From assembly GCA_943736015.1 (NCBI GenBank), contig OX031063.1:33262172-33326171 (forward strand): 64,000 bases of DNA. Reading direction: 5' to 3'. Positions 23,801 to 32,076 of this stretch are shown here, piece by piece (positions within the stretch are counted from its first letter, which is position 1; the number at the start of each line of letters is the position of its first letter). The translations under genes and the position numbers were made by a program. The DNA comes from Tridacna crocea. Its lineage: Eukaryota; Mollusca; Bivalvia; Cardiida; Cardiidae. The notes under the pieces are model-generated. The model saw nothing but the letters and a program-made list of their open reading frames with translations. It did no database searches and was not told the DNA's origin.

Positions 23801-26800
23801 TGCAAATTCAAATAAGTTTGTCATATGAACAAGAACTTAATAAATTAGTTGACGTTGAAGATGAGACTTAAACAACGTATATTCTTGATTGGTTCATTTT
23901 TCATTTCATATTGTATTTCAGATTTACCATCAAAAGTCTGCGAAAAAAAACGCATGAGAAAGAACCCGCATATCAATAAAGGGGAATAACTCTTACAGCA
24001 CTTTACTATATTTTTTTCTTGGGTTGCCGTCCCTATGCCATAACGATCACCTTCGTTTTCAACACTAAGCAAAGAATATCTCGCGTTAATCCTTAGGCTA
24101 CTAAGCGCGATCCAGCGACCTTTTGCGGGCAATGTAGATTAAGATCAGCCTGCGCATAACGTGCAGTCTGATCTTGGGTCTGGCTTGTCCGATAAGTAGA
24201 TATTGTTCTCCAAAAAGTACCTTTGAAATAGCAAGATTTGTGTGTTTACTATAATTACAGCGCGTTCACCAAACAAGGCACTATTTTCTAATCTCAAGCG
24301 TGTGTATGACAAGAACATTCGAAATGGCTGTCTTACATTGAAAAGCATGGCGGTTATGTGATAATATATGATTATAGCTGTATGAGGGGAGGTAGCCAAT
24401 CTCTTACTTACCTCCAATATTCCTCACTGGGTGAAACCAGCTTCATTTTACATTCGGTAAAATTTGTGTCAAAAACTTTGAAGTCCAGATGATAAATAGT
24501 CGCAAGAAGAGGGTTGGCCTGTGTAATGTTTGTCATGATTCTGTCGACGCAGGAAGTTTCATACATCTCTGTAACAGGAAATAAGACGAAAATGCTAAAG
24601 TACTGATTTGCTGGGGGAAGAGATAGGGCACATTTATGTACAGAGCAATCTGCTAAAAAAACATGTATTTCAACACAGATTTTTCTTTCTTTCTTTGAAC
24701 CTGAGATAGGAGCCTTCTAAAAACATTGTTTTCCACCCTGCTGGAAACAAATTTTCGTTTTTGAGTTACGTATATGTTGTCGTCTGCCAGTGCTTTCAAT
24801 TTGAACCAGTCTAAAATTTCGTCGTTTGGTAAATAGTTAGAGCATTCTTTCTTCAAATTCTGTAATGTTGGCATTACATGACAAGTCATTTGATAGGTCC
24901 ATATCTTTATTGTTTTTTTTCCATAAAACACAAGATTTTCCAACAACTTTGAAATGAGAATGAAAAACTATAGCTTTTATTGCATCACATGAGCGGTGAA
25001 AGCACATTGCTTTTTTTTTGTTTTTACGTCTTGTTCTTTACGACGATGATTTTTCATGTATTGATTCTTTCAGTAACATGGGCTAGTGCAGAGGCTTTTT
25101 GAGGACGGCTTAGATCAAACCAGACAACATAGATAGTGCAGTCTGACTTAACCCTTTCACAAAGAATTCCTTGTTTTTACGGGTCAGGATTAGAAGCCTT
25201 TTGAAAACATTGTGGGAAAAGAAGAAAATGCTGGTATCCAGCATTTTCTCCTTTTCCCACAATATTTTCTACCCCATCACATAGAAAAATCATAAATTAA
25301 GCAACTGTTAATTTGTCATCTGCAAAGTGCTTTCAGTTAGGTCTGGTTCAAAATTTGCTGTTTGGGAAAGGGTTAAGATCTATGCCTTCGGCTTCTGTGA
25401 CGTAAGCAAAAAGTTATTTTCGCGGACCTTTCCCTTTTGAGGCAAATATTTCCCCATGTTAACCACAAGCTGATGAAATGAATTATATATTATATTTCCT
25501 CTGATTATTTTGTCAACGAATGCCACTTTTAAAACTAGTGATCTCAAGTAGAGCAAAAAAACTAGTTCTAGATTTTCAGCAGGAGGAAAATATTCACTGT
25601 AACGGGTAAATAACCCCCCCCCCCCCCCCCCGGTCCCCACCCCAGCTTAAATTACGACACTTCTTTAGCCATAACGTTACTAAAAATAGACACATAAAAT
25701 ATAATATAAAACCTAAAAGGTTGTACTCTTACCCATCAAAAATAGTCCACCTGCATTGGAGCTACGCCCTGGCAAACGGGAGCTTAATGCATTTCTGTGA
25801 TGTTTTATACCAAGCAAGTCATCACATAATTATGGATCCATAAAATCCCTTTGGTAACTAACTATATCATGAGGTAGAAAGGTCGTTGGGCTTGCAAAAA
25901 CGAATGGGCTTGCAAAAACGGGGAATGTGTGACCTGGGCCCGTATTCACCAACTATTCTTAAACATATTCTTAGTCTTATTCTCCAAGGTTTTCTTTATT
26001 TGTAAGTAACACGACTTCTGATTGGCTAAACCGAATGGTTTAGCCAATCAGAAGTTGCGTTACTTACAAATGTTGAAAATTCTGGAGAATTAAAGACAAA
26101 GAACGTTCTTAAGAATGGTTGGTGAATACAGGCCCAGGAATGAATCAACATACTGTTTTTTTCCATGATCTTCTGTGTATTGTTGGTCATGCTATCGAAA
26201 TCCGGGTAAGGCTCGTCCCTACAATACTTGGTGTTCCAGGCATTGTCGCAGTCAGACCAAGGTACGTCAGTATCAAGGTTGACAAAGGACACAAACATGT
26301 AGTATATCGAATACGTGATGATAACGTTGTAATAGATGGACACCATGCCGCTGATCGTGACCATGCCCCAGCCGATACCTGGAAAAGTACAGAATTAAAC
26401 ATCATTGCTTTACATATTGGTGCCCTGTAAGAATAAATCTGGAATAACGAGCCTTATGAAACACCGCGATATAGGGAGAAAATGCTGTTAGACAAATGGA
26501 AAATACGGCCAAACGTGTATTAAAAAAGAAACATCTACAGAACACTAAAATGTGCTTGAATAACCCTTTGCCAAACTAAACCAAAATAGACTTGCCCAAT
26601 TGGAACTTGCATACGACAATTAGATGGGGCTTAAAAAATTGAATTTGCTATTTTGAAGGGGTTTGGTGCACTAACGATTTAGGAGATATGCTGGTAACCC
26701 TTTACTCCATACATACTCATTTTGACGTTTCAACAACAGACAGCTTTTGAAAACATTGTGGGAAAAGGAGAAATTGCTCGTAACGAGCAATTTCTCCATT

Positions 26801-28093
26801 TCCCACAATGTTTTTCACACAATCAGATATTTTTATCCTCATTTGTCCATATTTTTGACATCATATCTTTATTTGCTGTTGAAATAGAAGCGCCTAAAAA
26901 TTGGTATATCAGGTAAAGGGTTAAACAACATTTCTCGAGTCTACAACGTATATAAGTCTACTTCGGATACATATGTTACAAACTTGGTAACTTGGGATAC
27001 AGCATGATCCACACTGTTCGAGATGATAAGACCTTTTTCCGGCGAAGAAATCTTTGAAATCGCGAAATTTAGGTTTTAAAGCAATGGTTGTGAAATTTTC
27101 ATTCAATTGTATTTGTTTTTAAAGGCACCGGACGATCATTAGATGCAAGGAGAAACATTTTTGCACTAAATGCAATTTTCATCCTCGTGTGAAATGTTCT
27201 AATTAATACTTTAAATTCGAACCATCTTTCTAAGTATACTGAATTAGTTGACCATGCCTACAAATGTTTGGCCTCATATACTTTTTGTATTACCTACCAT
27301 AAAACATTGGGTTCACTTTCCACACTGTCACTGGACCTTCAGAGGCAAACTGACCAAGTGCCAACTCAAAGAAGAAAATGGGTAACCCAGCAATTAACAA
27401 CATGATTGCGTAGGGAACCAAGAAAGCCCCTGCAAAGATAAATAAAATATCTAAATACCAATCTTCTTGACAACAATACGCAATGGTCAGCTCAAATAGC
27501 TCCAAACTCATGCTCTTGCATTTGCCTCAATATAGATTAAGATCAGGCTATCAGATCGTGCAGGCTGACCTTGTATATAAACTGTCCGGTATGATGAATT
27601 TTTCCCGAAGATGAGAACTTTAAAATAGCATTTTTTAATTTTTTTTTTATCGTCGGGCTTAAGATCTTATTTAACTTAATTAGTAGCATTATCTATCAGT
27701 GAAAACGGGATTTTGATGAAGTGGTAGACCTTCCGGGGTTCTTGACTGAAGGCATTTATAGAAGACTCGTTAAATGTGTCTCAAATAAAGGGAACTGCCA
27801 TTGACAGAGAAGAAAACATTGTGGGAAAAGGAGAAAATGCTGCTACCAGCATTTTCTCCTTTTCCCACAGTGTTTTCACAGGCCTTGGTGATTGTTCGTT
27901 AAAAGATGTGCATCCCTGAGAGGAAACGTAAACTATATGGACGAAAACTTGGAGAATACAACATGGACATACCTCCTCCATTTCTATAACAGAGATAGGG
28001 GAATCTCCATACGTTACCAAGCCCCACAGCATATCCAATACAGGACAGCATAAAATCTAACTTGTTTGTCCATGTCTCACGGGCAACTTGTTG
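14265..28093 (-). CDS. SLC6 Na+/Cl- dependent neurotransmitter/amino-acid transporter, glycine-transporter-like (14 exons, 5' end missing)
   Basis: Plasma-membrane symporter that would carry a small amino acid such as glycine with Na+ and Cl-. The 14 exons join in frame into 644 residues plus stop, and every junction has AG/GT sites with matching phase. Visible: TM1 [14 protein letters not shown] (20-33), with Gly24 where monoamine transporters have Asp; extracellular loop 2 with the Cys128/Cys137 pair and sequons at N150, N173 and N195; KSSGK then [10 protein letters not shown] (254-268); TM6 Gln311/Ser315 and TM7 Asn347/Ser351, the expected chloride ligands; TM8 LGLDS (412-416) with Asp415/Ser416 for sodium; and a C-tail with PDWGP and NRTG, resembling SLC6A9/SLC6A5. 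Family length is about 600-800 residues, so a few dozen N-terminal residues are missing. The family call is firm; glycine as substrate is inference. A GABA, proline or orphan SLC6 member of a molluscan expansion is possible. Confidence 0.95.
14736..14813. repeat. (GA)n microsatellite in the last SLC6 intron
   Basis: Almost pure GA for about 75 bp, i.e. a CU-rich run in the transcript, starting about 46 nt after the exon M donor. A shorter CAGA tract continues to about 14850. Confidence 0.97.
14860..15018 (-). CDS. SLC6 exon M: TM11 end, extracellular loop 6, TM12
   Basis: Residues 531-583 ([19 protein letters not shown] and TM12 up to IIRSGGH). The YP.W-type loop before TM12 appears here as [10 protein letters not shown]. 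Acceptor TACGCAG, donor GTAAGT. Its 5' part is tandemly duplicated upstream at 15162-15366, and a long GA microsatellite begins about 46 bp past the donor. Confidence 0.95.
15162..15366 (-). pseudogene. Partial tandem duplicate of SLC6 exon M with its upstream intron
   Basis: Matches 14961-15159 with scattered substitutions and small indels, about 201 bp away. On the minus strand it keeps an acceptor (TTTTTTACACAG) and the first 19 codons ([19 protein letters not shown]), then hits TAG at the duplication boundary, and has no donor. It cannot replace exon M and would truncate the protein if its acceptor were used. Confidence 0.85.
15646..15846. repeat. P3 palindromic element, in SLC6 intron L/M
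   Basis: Complete, arms about 95 bp each; ends about 27 bp from the exon L donor. Confidence 0.92.
15874..15980 (-). CDS. SLC6 exon L: intracellular loop and TM11
   Basis: Residues 495-530 ([16 protein letters not shown] and onward to PAAII). YG.RQF..DIEMM is highly conserved before TM11. Acceptor TTGTAG, donor GTAAGT. A P3 palindrome begins 27 bp into the following intron. Confidence 0.95.
16083..16245. repeat. P2 element, right half missing, in SLC6 intron K/L
   Basis: Left terminus, a collapsed first stem (CAGCCTGCGCAGTCCGAGAC) and spacer; ends at AACGGAAATTTC. Confidence 0.85.
17139..17238 (-). CDS. SLC6 exon K: TM10
   Basis: Residues 462-494 ([19 protein letters not shown] and onward to CWFYG). 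GIY...DWYS is the extracellular loop 5/TM10 signature. Acceptor CTCCAG after a pyrimidine tract, donor GTAAGT. Confidence 0.95.
18175..18306 (-). CDS. SLC6 exon J: end of TM8, intracellular loop, TM9
   Basis: Residues 418-461 ([19 protein letters not shown] and [11 protein letters not shown]). FVMMET continues TM8; TM9 GFLLGIP resembles GlyT1 GFLLGIP. 44 codons, phase 0 at both ends; acceptor TTTACAG, donor GTGAGC. Confidence 0.95.
18680..18792 (-). CDS. SLC6 exon I: extracellular loop 4 and TM8
   Basis: Residues 380-417 ([17 protein letters not shown] and TM8 ending LGLDSQ). GPGLAF.AYPE is the loop 4 signature; Asp415 and Ser416 are sodium ligands. Acceptor TTTTCAG; the donor GTACTA is weaker than the others but is the only one that keeps frame. 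Confidence 0.94.
19095..19370. repeat. Possible tRNA-derived SINE
   Basis: Within SLC6 intron H/I on the plus strand: TGACTCAGTGGTAAAGC (box A-like) and GATTCAAGCCT (box B-like), with another GGATTCGAGCC at 19103, followed by GGTGACACCACGGACACAC and a short AATAATGATAAT tail. A-to-B spacing is too short for a working promoter, so a decayed copy if real. Confidence 0.35.
19397..19533. repeat. P3 element lacking its left third, in SLC6 intron H/I
   Basis: Starts at CATTTGTAAGTAACACAACT; right arm complete to GAATACGCGCCC. An 18 bp direct repeat, CAGGTTAGAAGCAAGACA, flanks it at 19381 and 19533. Confidence 0.9.
19584..19708 (-). CDS. SLC6 exon H: TM7
   Basis: Residues 338-379 ([19 protein letters not shown], then [17 protein letters not shown]). 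TM7 with Asn347 and Ser351 of the sodium/chloride site and the AGFAIF motif. Acceptor ATTTCAG, donor GTGAGA. A P3 element follows about 50 bp into the next intron. Confidence 0.95.
20331..20434 (-). CDS. SLC6 exon G: TM6
   Basis: Residues 304-337 ([19 protein letters not shown] and [11 protein letters not shown]). Unwound TM6 segment of the substrate site; Gln311 and Ser315 correspond to chloride-coordinating positions. The SLGPGFGG unwound region differs from GlyT2 (SLSAAWGG) and may reflect another substrate preference. Acceptor GTTACAG, donor GTAGGT. Confidence 0.95.
20463..20650. repeat. P1 element, diverged, in SLC6 intron F/G
   Basis: Core GAAAGGAGAAAATGCTG / TAGCATTTTCTCC keeps a good stem; flanks are weak. 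Lies about 29 bp upstream (in gene sense) of the exon G acceptor, so it could affect its branch-point region. Confidence 0.65.
21825..22024. repeat. P3 palindromic element, full length, in SLC6 intron F/G
   Basis: GGGCCCGTATTCACC to GTGAATACAGGCCC with long arms. Appears to sit inside a P7-type hairpin element (21755-21824 and 22025 onward). Confidence 0.92.
22222..22275. repeat. P1 fragment in SLC6 intron F/G
   Basis: Only the core is left: GAAATGGTTGTTACTAGCAT followed by TTTCTCCTATTCC. About 90 bp past the exon F donor. Confidence 0.5.
22367..22501 (-). CDS. SLC6 exon F: TM5 and extracellular loop 3
   Basis: Residues 259-303 ([17 protein letters not shown], then [13 protein letters not shown] and [11 protein letters not shown]). 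TM5 with the VYFTATFPY signature and loop 3 with the conserved GI.FY..P.W.KL pattern. Exactly 45 codons, phase 0 at both ends; acceptor TTCTCAG, donor GTGAGG. Confidence 0.95.
22788..22842. repeat. (GGTC)n/(GTCA)n microsatellite
   Basis: Two tetranucleotide runs in SLC6 intron E/F, just upstream (in gene sense) of exon F. Confidence 0.95.
23096..23361. repeat. P2 element, in SLC6 intron E/F
   Basis: Complete copy in reverse spacer orientation; second stem perfect (TAGCCTGCGCGGACTGCGCA). An extra copy of the right terminus follows at 23383-23418, ending about 30 bp from exon E. Confidence 0.9.
23449..23587 (-). CDS. SLC6 exon E: end of loop 2, TM4
   Basis: Residues 212-258 ([18 protein letters not shown], then TM4 and MKGIKSSGK). 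The GIKSSGK motif at the TM4/TM5 junction is near-invariant in SLC6. Acceptor TTTGCAG, donor GTATGT, ends in phase 0. A P2 terminus fragment begins about 28 bp into the following intron. Confidence 0.94.
23608..23765. repeat. P1 element, diverged, in SLC6 intron D/E
   Basis: CCTTTACCGAACAATCCCG start and a degraded hairpin (TTGGAAAAGGAGAAAATGG). About 20 bp upstream of the exon E acceptor. Confidence 0.6.
24412..24568 (-). CDS. SLC6 exon D: extracellular loop 2
   Basis: Residues 160-211 ([17 protein letters not shown] and onward to VSPSEEYW). Long loop 2 with sequons at N173 and N195 and an extra Cys pair (166, 199). The SPSEEYW end matches the SPSEEYW of vertebrate glycine transporters. Acceptor TTACAG, donor GTAAGT. 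The acceptor sits in CAGAG, so a 2 bp shift is imaginable, but only this choice keeps frame. Confidence 0.92.
24695..24842. repeat. P1 element with the central hairpin deleted
   Basis: Flanks from GAACCTGAGATAGGAGCC to GTCGTTTGGTAAATAGTTA are intact, but AAAACATTG joins directly to TTTTCCACCCTGCTGG, so the ~60 bp hairpin is missing with a TG microhomology at the joint. Confidence 0.8.
25148..25376. repeat. P1 element, full length, in SLC6 intron C/D
   Basis: TTAA at both ends, termini CCCTTTCACAAAG / TTTGGGAAAGGG, near-perfect hairpin (25214-25275). Confidence 0.92.
25614..25631. repeat. Poly-C tract, 18 bp
   Basis: Pure C run followed by CGGTCCCCACCCC, in SLC6 intron C/D. Length is likely to vary or be misassembled. 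Confidence 0.95.
25936..26136. repeat. P3 palindromic element, 17 bp from SLC6 exon C
   Basis: Complete; the centre carries CGAATGGTTTAGCC rather than CATTTGG, with both arms matching. Confidence 0.93.
26154..26378 (-). CDS. SLC6 exon C: TM3 and start of extracellular loop 2
   Basis: Residues 85-159 ([19 protein letters not shown] and onward). Carries TM3 with the IYYNV motif and loop 2 with [13 protein letters not shown], whose two Cys are nine residues apart as in the family disulfide. One N-glycosylation sequon lies at N150. The donor GTATGT was chosen because it restores frame with the next exon; the open frame itself runs on into the adjacent P3 palindrome. Only 17 bp separate exon and P3. 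Confidence 0.93.
26694..26924. repeat. P1 element, subfamily with TTGCTCG core, in SLC6 intron B/C
   Basis: Hairpin centre AAATTGCTCGTAACGAGCAA instead of the GCTGGTAACCAGC centre; termini CCCTTTACTCCATA and GGTAAAGGGTTAA. Same subfamily as 51555-51781 and 61068-61297. Confidence 0.92.
27298..27429 (-). CDS. SLC6 exon B: TM2
   Basis: Residues 41-84 ([20 protein letters not shown], then [13 protein letters not shown]). Contains TM2 and the first intracellular loop; the GQFASEG stretch closely resembles glycine transporters (GQFASQG). Acceptor TTTGCAG, donor GTAGGT; enters and leaves with one base of a split Gly codon. Confidence 0.95.
27809..27890. repeat. P1 core hairpin in SLC6 intron A/B
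   Basis: Complete stem (CATTGTGGGAAAAGGAG... / ...CTCCTTTTCCCACAGTG) with loop region GCTGCTACCAGC but no proper flanks. Ends about 82 bp from the exon A donor. Confidence 0.85.
27973..28093 (-). CDS. SLC6 exon A: TM1
   Basis: Encodes residues 1-40 of the assembled product plus one base, starting [15 protein letters not shown] and including the TM1 signature. The acceptor is TTTTCAG and the donor GTATGT. It opens in phase 0 with no Met, so at least one upstream coding exon exists. The [12 protein letters not shown] end of TM1 is diagnostic for SLC6. Confidence 0.95.
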
Positions 28094-28764
28094 CTGAAAA
28101 TAGAATTAAAGACATTGTAAGACGGTGCATTACATGTCATGCAATATTTTTTTGTGGTTGTTTCAGAGAAAACAAGGACAACAAACAAAGATAGTTTATG
28201 CTTCATTCTTGACCAAACAATTATCATTTTCTACCATCTCATTCAGTAACACTTCTTTGATATGTGCACTTATTGATTGATTGATTGATGTCGAACGCCT
28301 CTTTTTCAACACTATTTAACTCATACCACGTTGACAGCTCACATGCACATGTATGCCTTCGGTTTCATCAAAACAATATGATGAATCTGAATTGTTTTGC
28401 CCAAGAAACTGCCAATAAACACAAGCATTTTCTCCTTTTTCATCAAAGATCCTTTTCGCAAAAGGCATCTTCTTTCGAACCGTTAAATCGGTGGATCGTG
28501 TGAAAAGGTTTTAAATAGAAATATCTTTTTTTTTTTAAATTTGTGGCGAGTACTTCCGCAATACAAATCGCTTTTGGGGGTTACCCTAAAAAACCCGTAA
28601 TATATATTTAAAAAAATTCATCCAAACGCTTAACGCCAGTCATTTGTTTGAATTTCATTTGAAAGAAAATATATTTGTGTTGCGTAAATCTAATATTCAA
28701 GCTAAACCACAACTGCAGTTGCTTCTGCAGCCAGGGTAGATAAAGACCAGACTCTACAATACTA

Positions 28765-30323
28765 GTTGTACGGTCAGGTGGCAGGAGACTGGGAAACTTG
28801 TTCACGTCTGTAATGAATCGTGTAGACCCGAGCCCAAGGCTCGGGGCGACATGATTCACCACAGCTGTGAACAGTCTGTCTTCGGCTCAGCGCGACACGA
28901 TTAACCACATCCGTGAACAAGTTTCCAAGTCCCCTGCCACCTAACCATACAACGAATTTATAATACAGCAAAGTATTACCATTCCAACGTTTGTTAAGCG
29001 AATTTGTTTATTTAAAAAAAATGAGTTTGCGGACGAAAATGAATTTCCTTTCTGAGTTCCCCAGTTCTATGAAAACTGACGTCACTGACGTAACAGAAAC
29101 ATTGGTAGTAGACTAAAAACGTGCAGCTTGGCGCATATTATTTCATGCTTTCCGGTAGGATATCGGGAAATAGCAGTGAAAATATTTTTCGATCTTACAC
29201 CGGTATACCACCAGTGAAAATACCTATTTTCATGTTCTTGTTGCCTAGGTTAATTTCACGTGCCTCACAACCAGATGGGAAATATGACGTCATTTACATT
29301 TCTCGCGCTTGACGTAATATTGTAATGCGTTGCTATGCGGGAGGGGCACGCCACGCGGAATAATGGAAAAGAACTGTAATGGATTTTGATAAGCTCCTCC
29401 CAGAAAGGGTTAAAAGCATGAAATAAATAGAATTTTTTTTTTTTTTAGTGAAAGACTGAAATTTATTTCATCCCGTGAACACCATCGGTAATATTTTCAC
29501 CCGTGGCTGCTCCACTTGTGAAAATATTACCGATGGTGTCCACACGATGAAATAAATTTCGATCTTTTCCCAAAAAAAACACAAATATCCTCTATATCTT
29601 GTTGTTAATCTTGATCGACGCCGCCACTTTGGATGCTGTGTTTATAGTCGAGTCCTAAAAGGGAAACTGTTTTTACATTGGTTTTGCCAGTAGACATGAT
29701 ATATTTATTATACTGCAAAGAAATTTCTCGTGATCTGATTGGTTAACATGCCGGGAACATAATATCATGTTCCCTGGCAAAAACCACTTAAAACCAGTTT
29801 CCTTTTAGAGTGCCCCGTAAACATCACTTCGCGTGCAACACAACATCCAAAATTGCGGCGTCGGTCGATTACCAGACTGCACATTTATGCACCAAACTGC
29901 ACGTTTTAGTGACGTCAGTTTCCAGTGACGTCAGTTTTCAGTGAATTGGGGCTCACAGAAGGGAATTTCTGTTTCTTCAGCATACTCGATTCGTGAAATT
30001 ATAAAACGGGAAAATTTCGCTTAACGCGCTTTGAAGGGGTAAAACTTTGCAATATAATAAATTCGTTGTACGGTCAGGTGGCAGGGGACTTGGAAACTTG
30101 TTCACGGCTGTGGTTAATCATGTCGCTCCGAGCCGAAGGCGCGCTTTGAAGGGGTAAAAGTTTGCAATATAATGAATCCGTTGTACGGTCAGGTGGCAGG
30201 GGACTTGGAAACTTGTTCACGGCTGTGGTGAATCATGTCGCCACCTCGCCTTCGGCTCGGGGCGACATGATTAACCACAGCCGTGAACAAGTTTCTAAGT
30301 CCCCTGCCACCTGACCGTACAAC
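28765..30323. repeat. P8 fold-back locus, ~1.5 kb imperfect palindrome
   Basis: Outer arms carry GTTGTACGGTCAGGTGGCAG at 28765, 30062 and 30179 and its complement at 28935 and 30300. Further inward, the left AAGTATTACC...TTAAGCGAATTTG (28970-29010) pairs with AATTTCGCTTAACGCG...TTGCAATATAATAAATTCG (30010-30065), and GACGCCGCCACTTTGGATG (29619) with CATCCAAAATTGCGGCGTC (29846). The left arm is interrupted by a further palindromic insert with its own 50 bp arms (29458-29562). No ORF of interest. Confidence 0.85.
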
Positions 30324-30387
30324 TAATAATGTTCAAGGCGAATTTTCCAATCAGATCACGAGAAGTTTTTTTTTGCAGTATGATAAA
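29707..30387. repeat. Inverted pair TATACTGCAAAGAAATTTCT overlapping P8
   Basis: TTATACTGCAAAG...CGTGATCTGATTGG at 29707-29742 is inverted at 30347-30387 (CCAATCAGATCACGAGAAG...GCAGTATGATAA). It may be the ends of a ~680 bp element or part of the larger fold-back. Confidence 0.7.
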
Positions 30388-30758
30388 ACGTCCAGTCTGA
30401 TAGACATTGTCTGCCTTGTTGAAACACTACGTAGGCAGCGGAAGTGAAATTGCAATTTAGTACGGTACTTTTACTACAGTGAAATTGTCTGTTAGGTTAA
30501 TAAGGGAGTTTGATGGGTTAGTGTTTGATTTCTTGACTCGGGCATTGCCATATAAAGCTTGATGAGTGGTATAGATGTTAAAATTATTTCCGCTATGCTG
30601 CGTGAAAAGGAGTTATAATAAATCTGAAAAAAGAATCATCAACCCAGGTCGACCTGGGTCGATTCCTTTTGCTATGTGGGGAAAAATCTGCATGTTGAAG
30701 GACCTTTCTACCACATGAGTAGGTAGATTTTTAGAAAATACGGATTTGATGGACTCAT

Positions 30759-30905
30759 GGCCTGCAACACGCAAAAAGGGGCGTTCGGACATTTGCATAA
30801 AGTGTCGTCTGGGATCAGCCTGCGCGGTCCGCGCAGGCTGATCCGAGACAGCACATTCCATTCTTATGTAAATCTAGAGTCTACTGTAGCACAAGATCTA
30901 ATGTC
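30759..30905. repeat. P2 element, half
   Basis: Left terminus and first stem (AGCCTGCGCGGTCCGCGCAG) intact; ends within the spacer. Confidence 0.85.
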
Positions 30906-31041
30906 CTTGGCTCAGATGGGGTTTAGGCGATTATACAGGTGTTGCAACTGTCAAAAAACGAATCTGCAAGTCACAGCGACTTGAAAAGCCCCAATCTTGG
31001 TCCCCCGAGTTAATCTGCACAGTCCTTCAAATCACATAAAG

Positions 31042-31267
31042 TTAACCCATTACTTCATAATCTCCAGCACAACGACCCTGGGGAAAAGGGCCGCAGAAAA
31101 CATTGTTGGAAAAGAAGAAAATGCTGGTTACCAGCATTTTTTTGTTTTCTCGTCATGTTTTCTATTCTATCAAAGGCAAATCTCTCCTTTTTAGCAATAT
31201 TTAATCTGCCGTTTGCAAACTTTCAATTTAGGCAAGTCAAACAATTTGTCGTTTGGAAAAGATTTAA
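31042..31267. repeat. P1 element, full length
   Basis: TTAA at both ends (GTTAACCCATTAC and AAAAGATTTAACCC); right arm of the hairpin partly diverged. Confidence 0.88.
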
Positions 31268-31961
31268 CCCAAACATTAAAGGGGTGGATTGTCGCTGGGG
31301 ACAAAGTTCACATTTCTCCTTTTTCAGAAAACCGGTTTTGATTCACACTTATAGCGCCGCAAAAAAACAAAAACCCGAAAGGGTCGCTCTCAGTCTATAA
31401 ATGAAATCCAAACAACTTTGATTTCAACGTTAAATTTTGTGCGGACTATCTTGGGAAAACTGTAAGTGTAGATCGGAGATCAGACTACAGCTTCTTTGAA
31501 GTATAATCTTGATCTACACTAGCCACACAGCCAACAACAGTTATGAAAAGGCGCTCAAAGGGTTAAGTTTAATTAAAGTATTGAATCTTTTCTGACATAC
31601 ATGAACAGACATGACCTTTCCTTTGCGGTCAACGCTTTTTATTTGATGTAAAAACGTTTTGTCAACAACAAGCCGGTATGTTGTTTGCGGTTTACTTGTA
31701 GACCCATATCCAATTTGGACTTGTAGGTCGGCTTCTTAAACCTATATCAGTATTGATATTTTTTGCTATATATCTTTAAATAATTAAGTATATCAACTCT
31801 CGTTATTTATTTTTAAATGGAACAGTCCAAATGCAAAGAATGCCTTTCAATAAAGTATGTTAAGTATGAATTCACTTCGGCGAAGACCTTACTCAATCAA
31901 AGCCAACTACATAAACTATATAAACACACAAAACCCATCAAAGAATTTTATATTATAGACT

Positions 31962-32076
31962 TTATTTGAAAGTAACACAACTTCTGATTGGCTGAACCAT
32001 TCGGTTTAGCCAATCAGAAGTTATGTTGCTTACAAATTTAGAAAATCTTGGAGATTAAGACTAAGAATATTCTCTA
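31962..32076. repeat. P3 element, core only
   Basis: Centre and right arm (GCCAATCAGAAGTTATGTTG, GATTAAGACTAAGAATATTC); outer ends missing. Confidence 0.8.

Noticed and set aside
26119..26430. 103-codon plus-strand ORF
   Set aside because: Antisense to SLC6 exon C and running into the P3 palindrome; a shadow frame.
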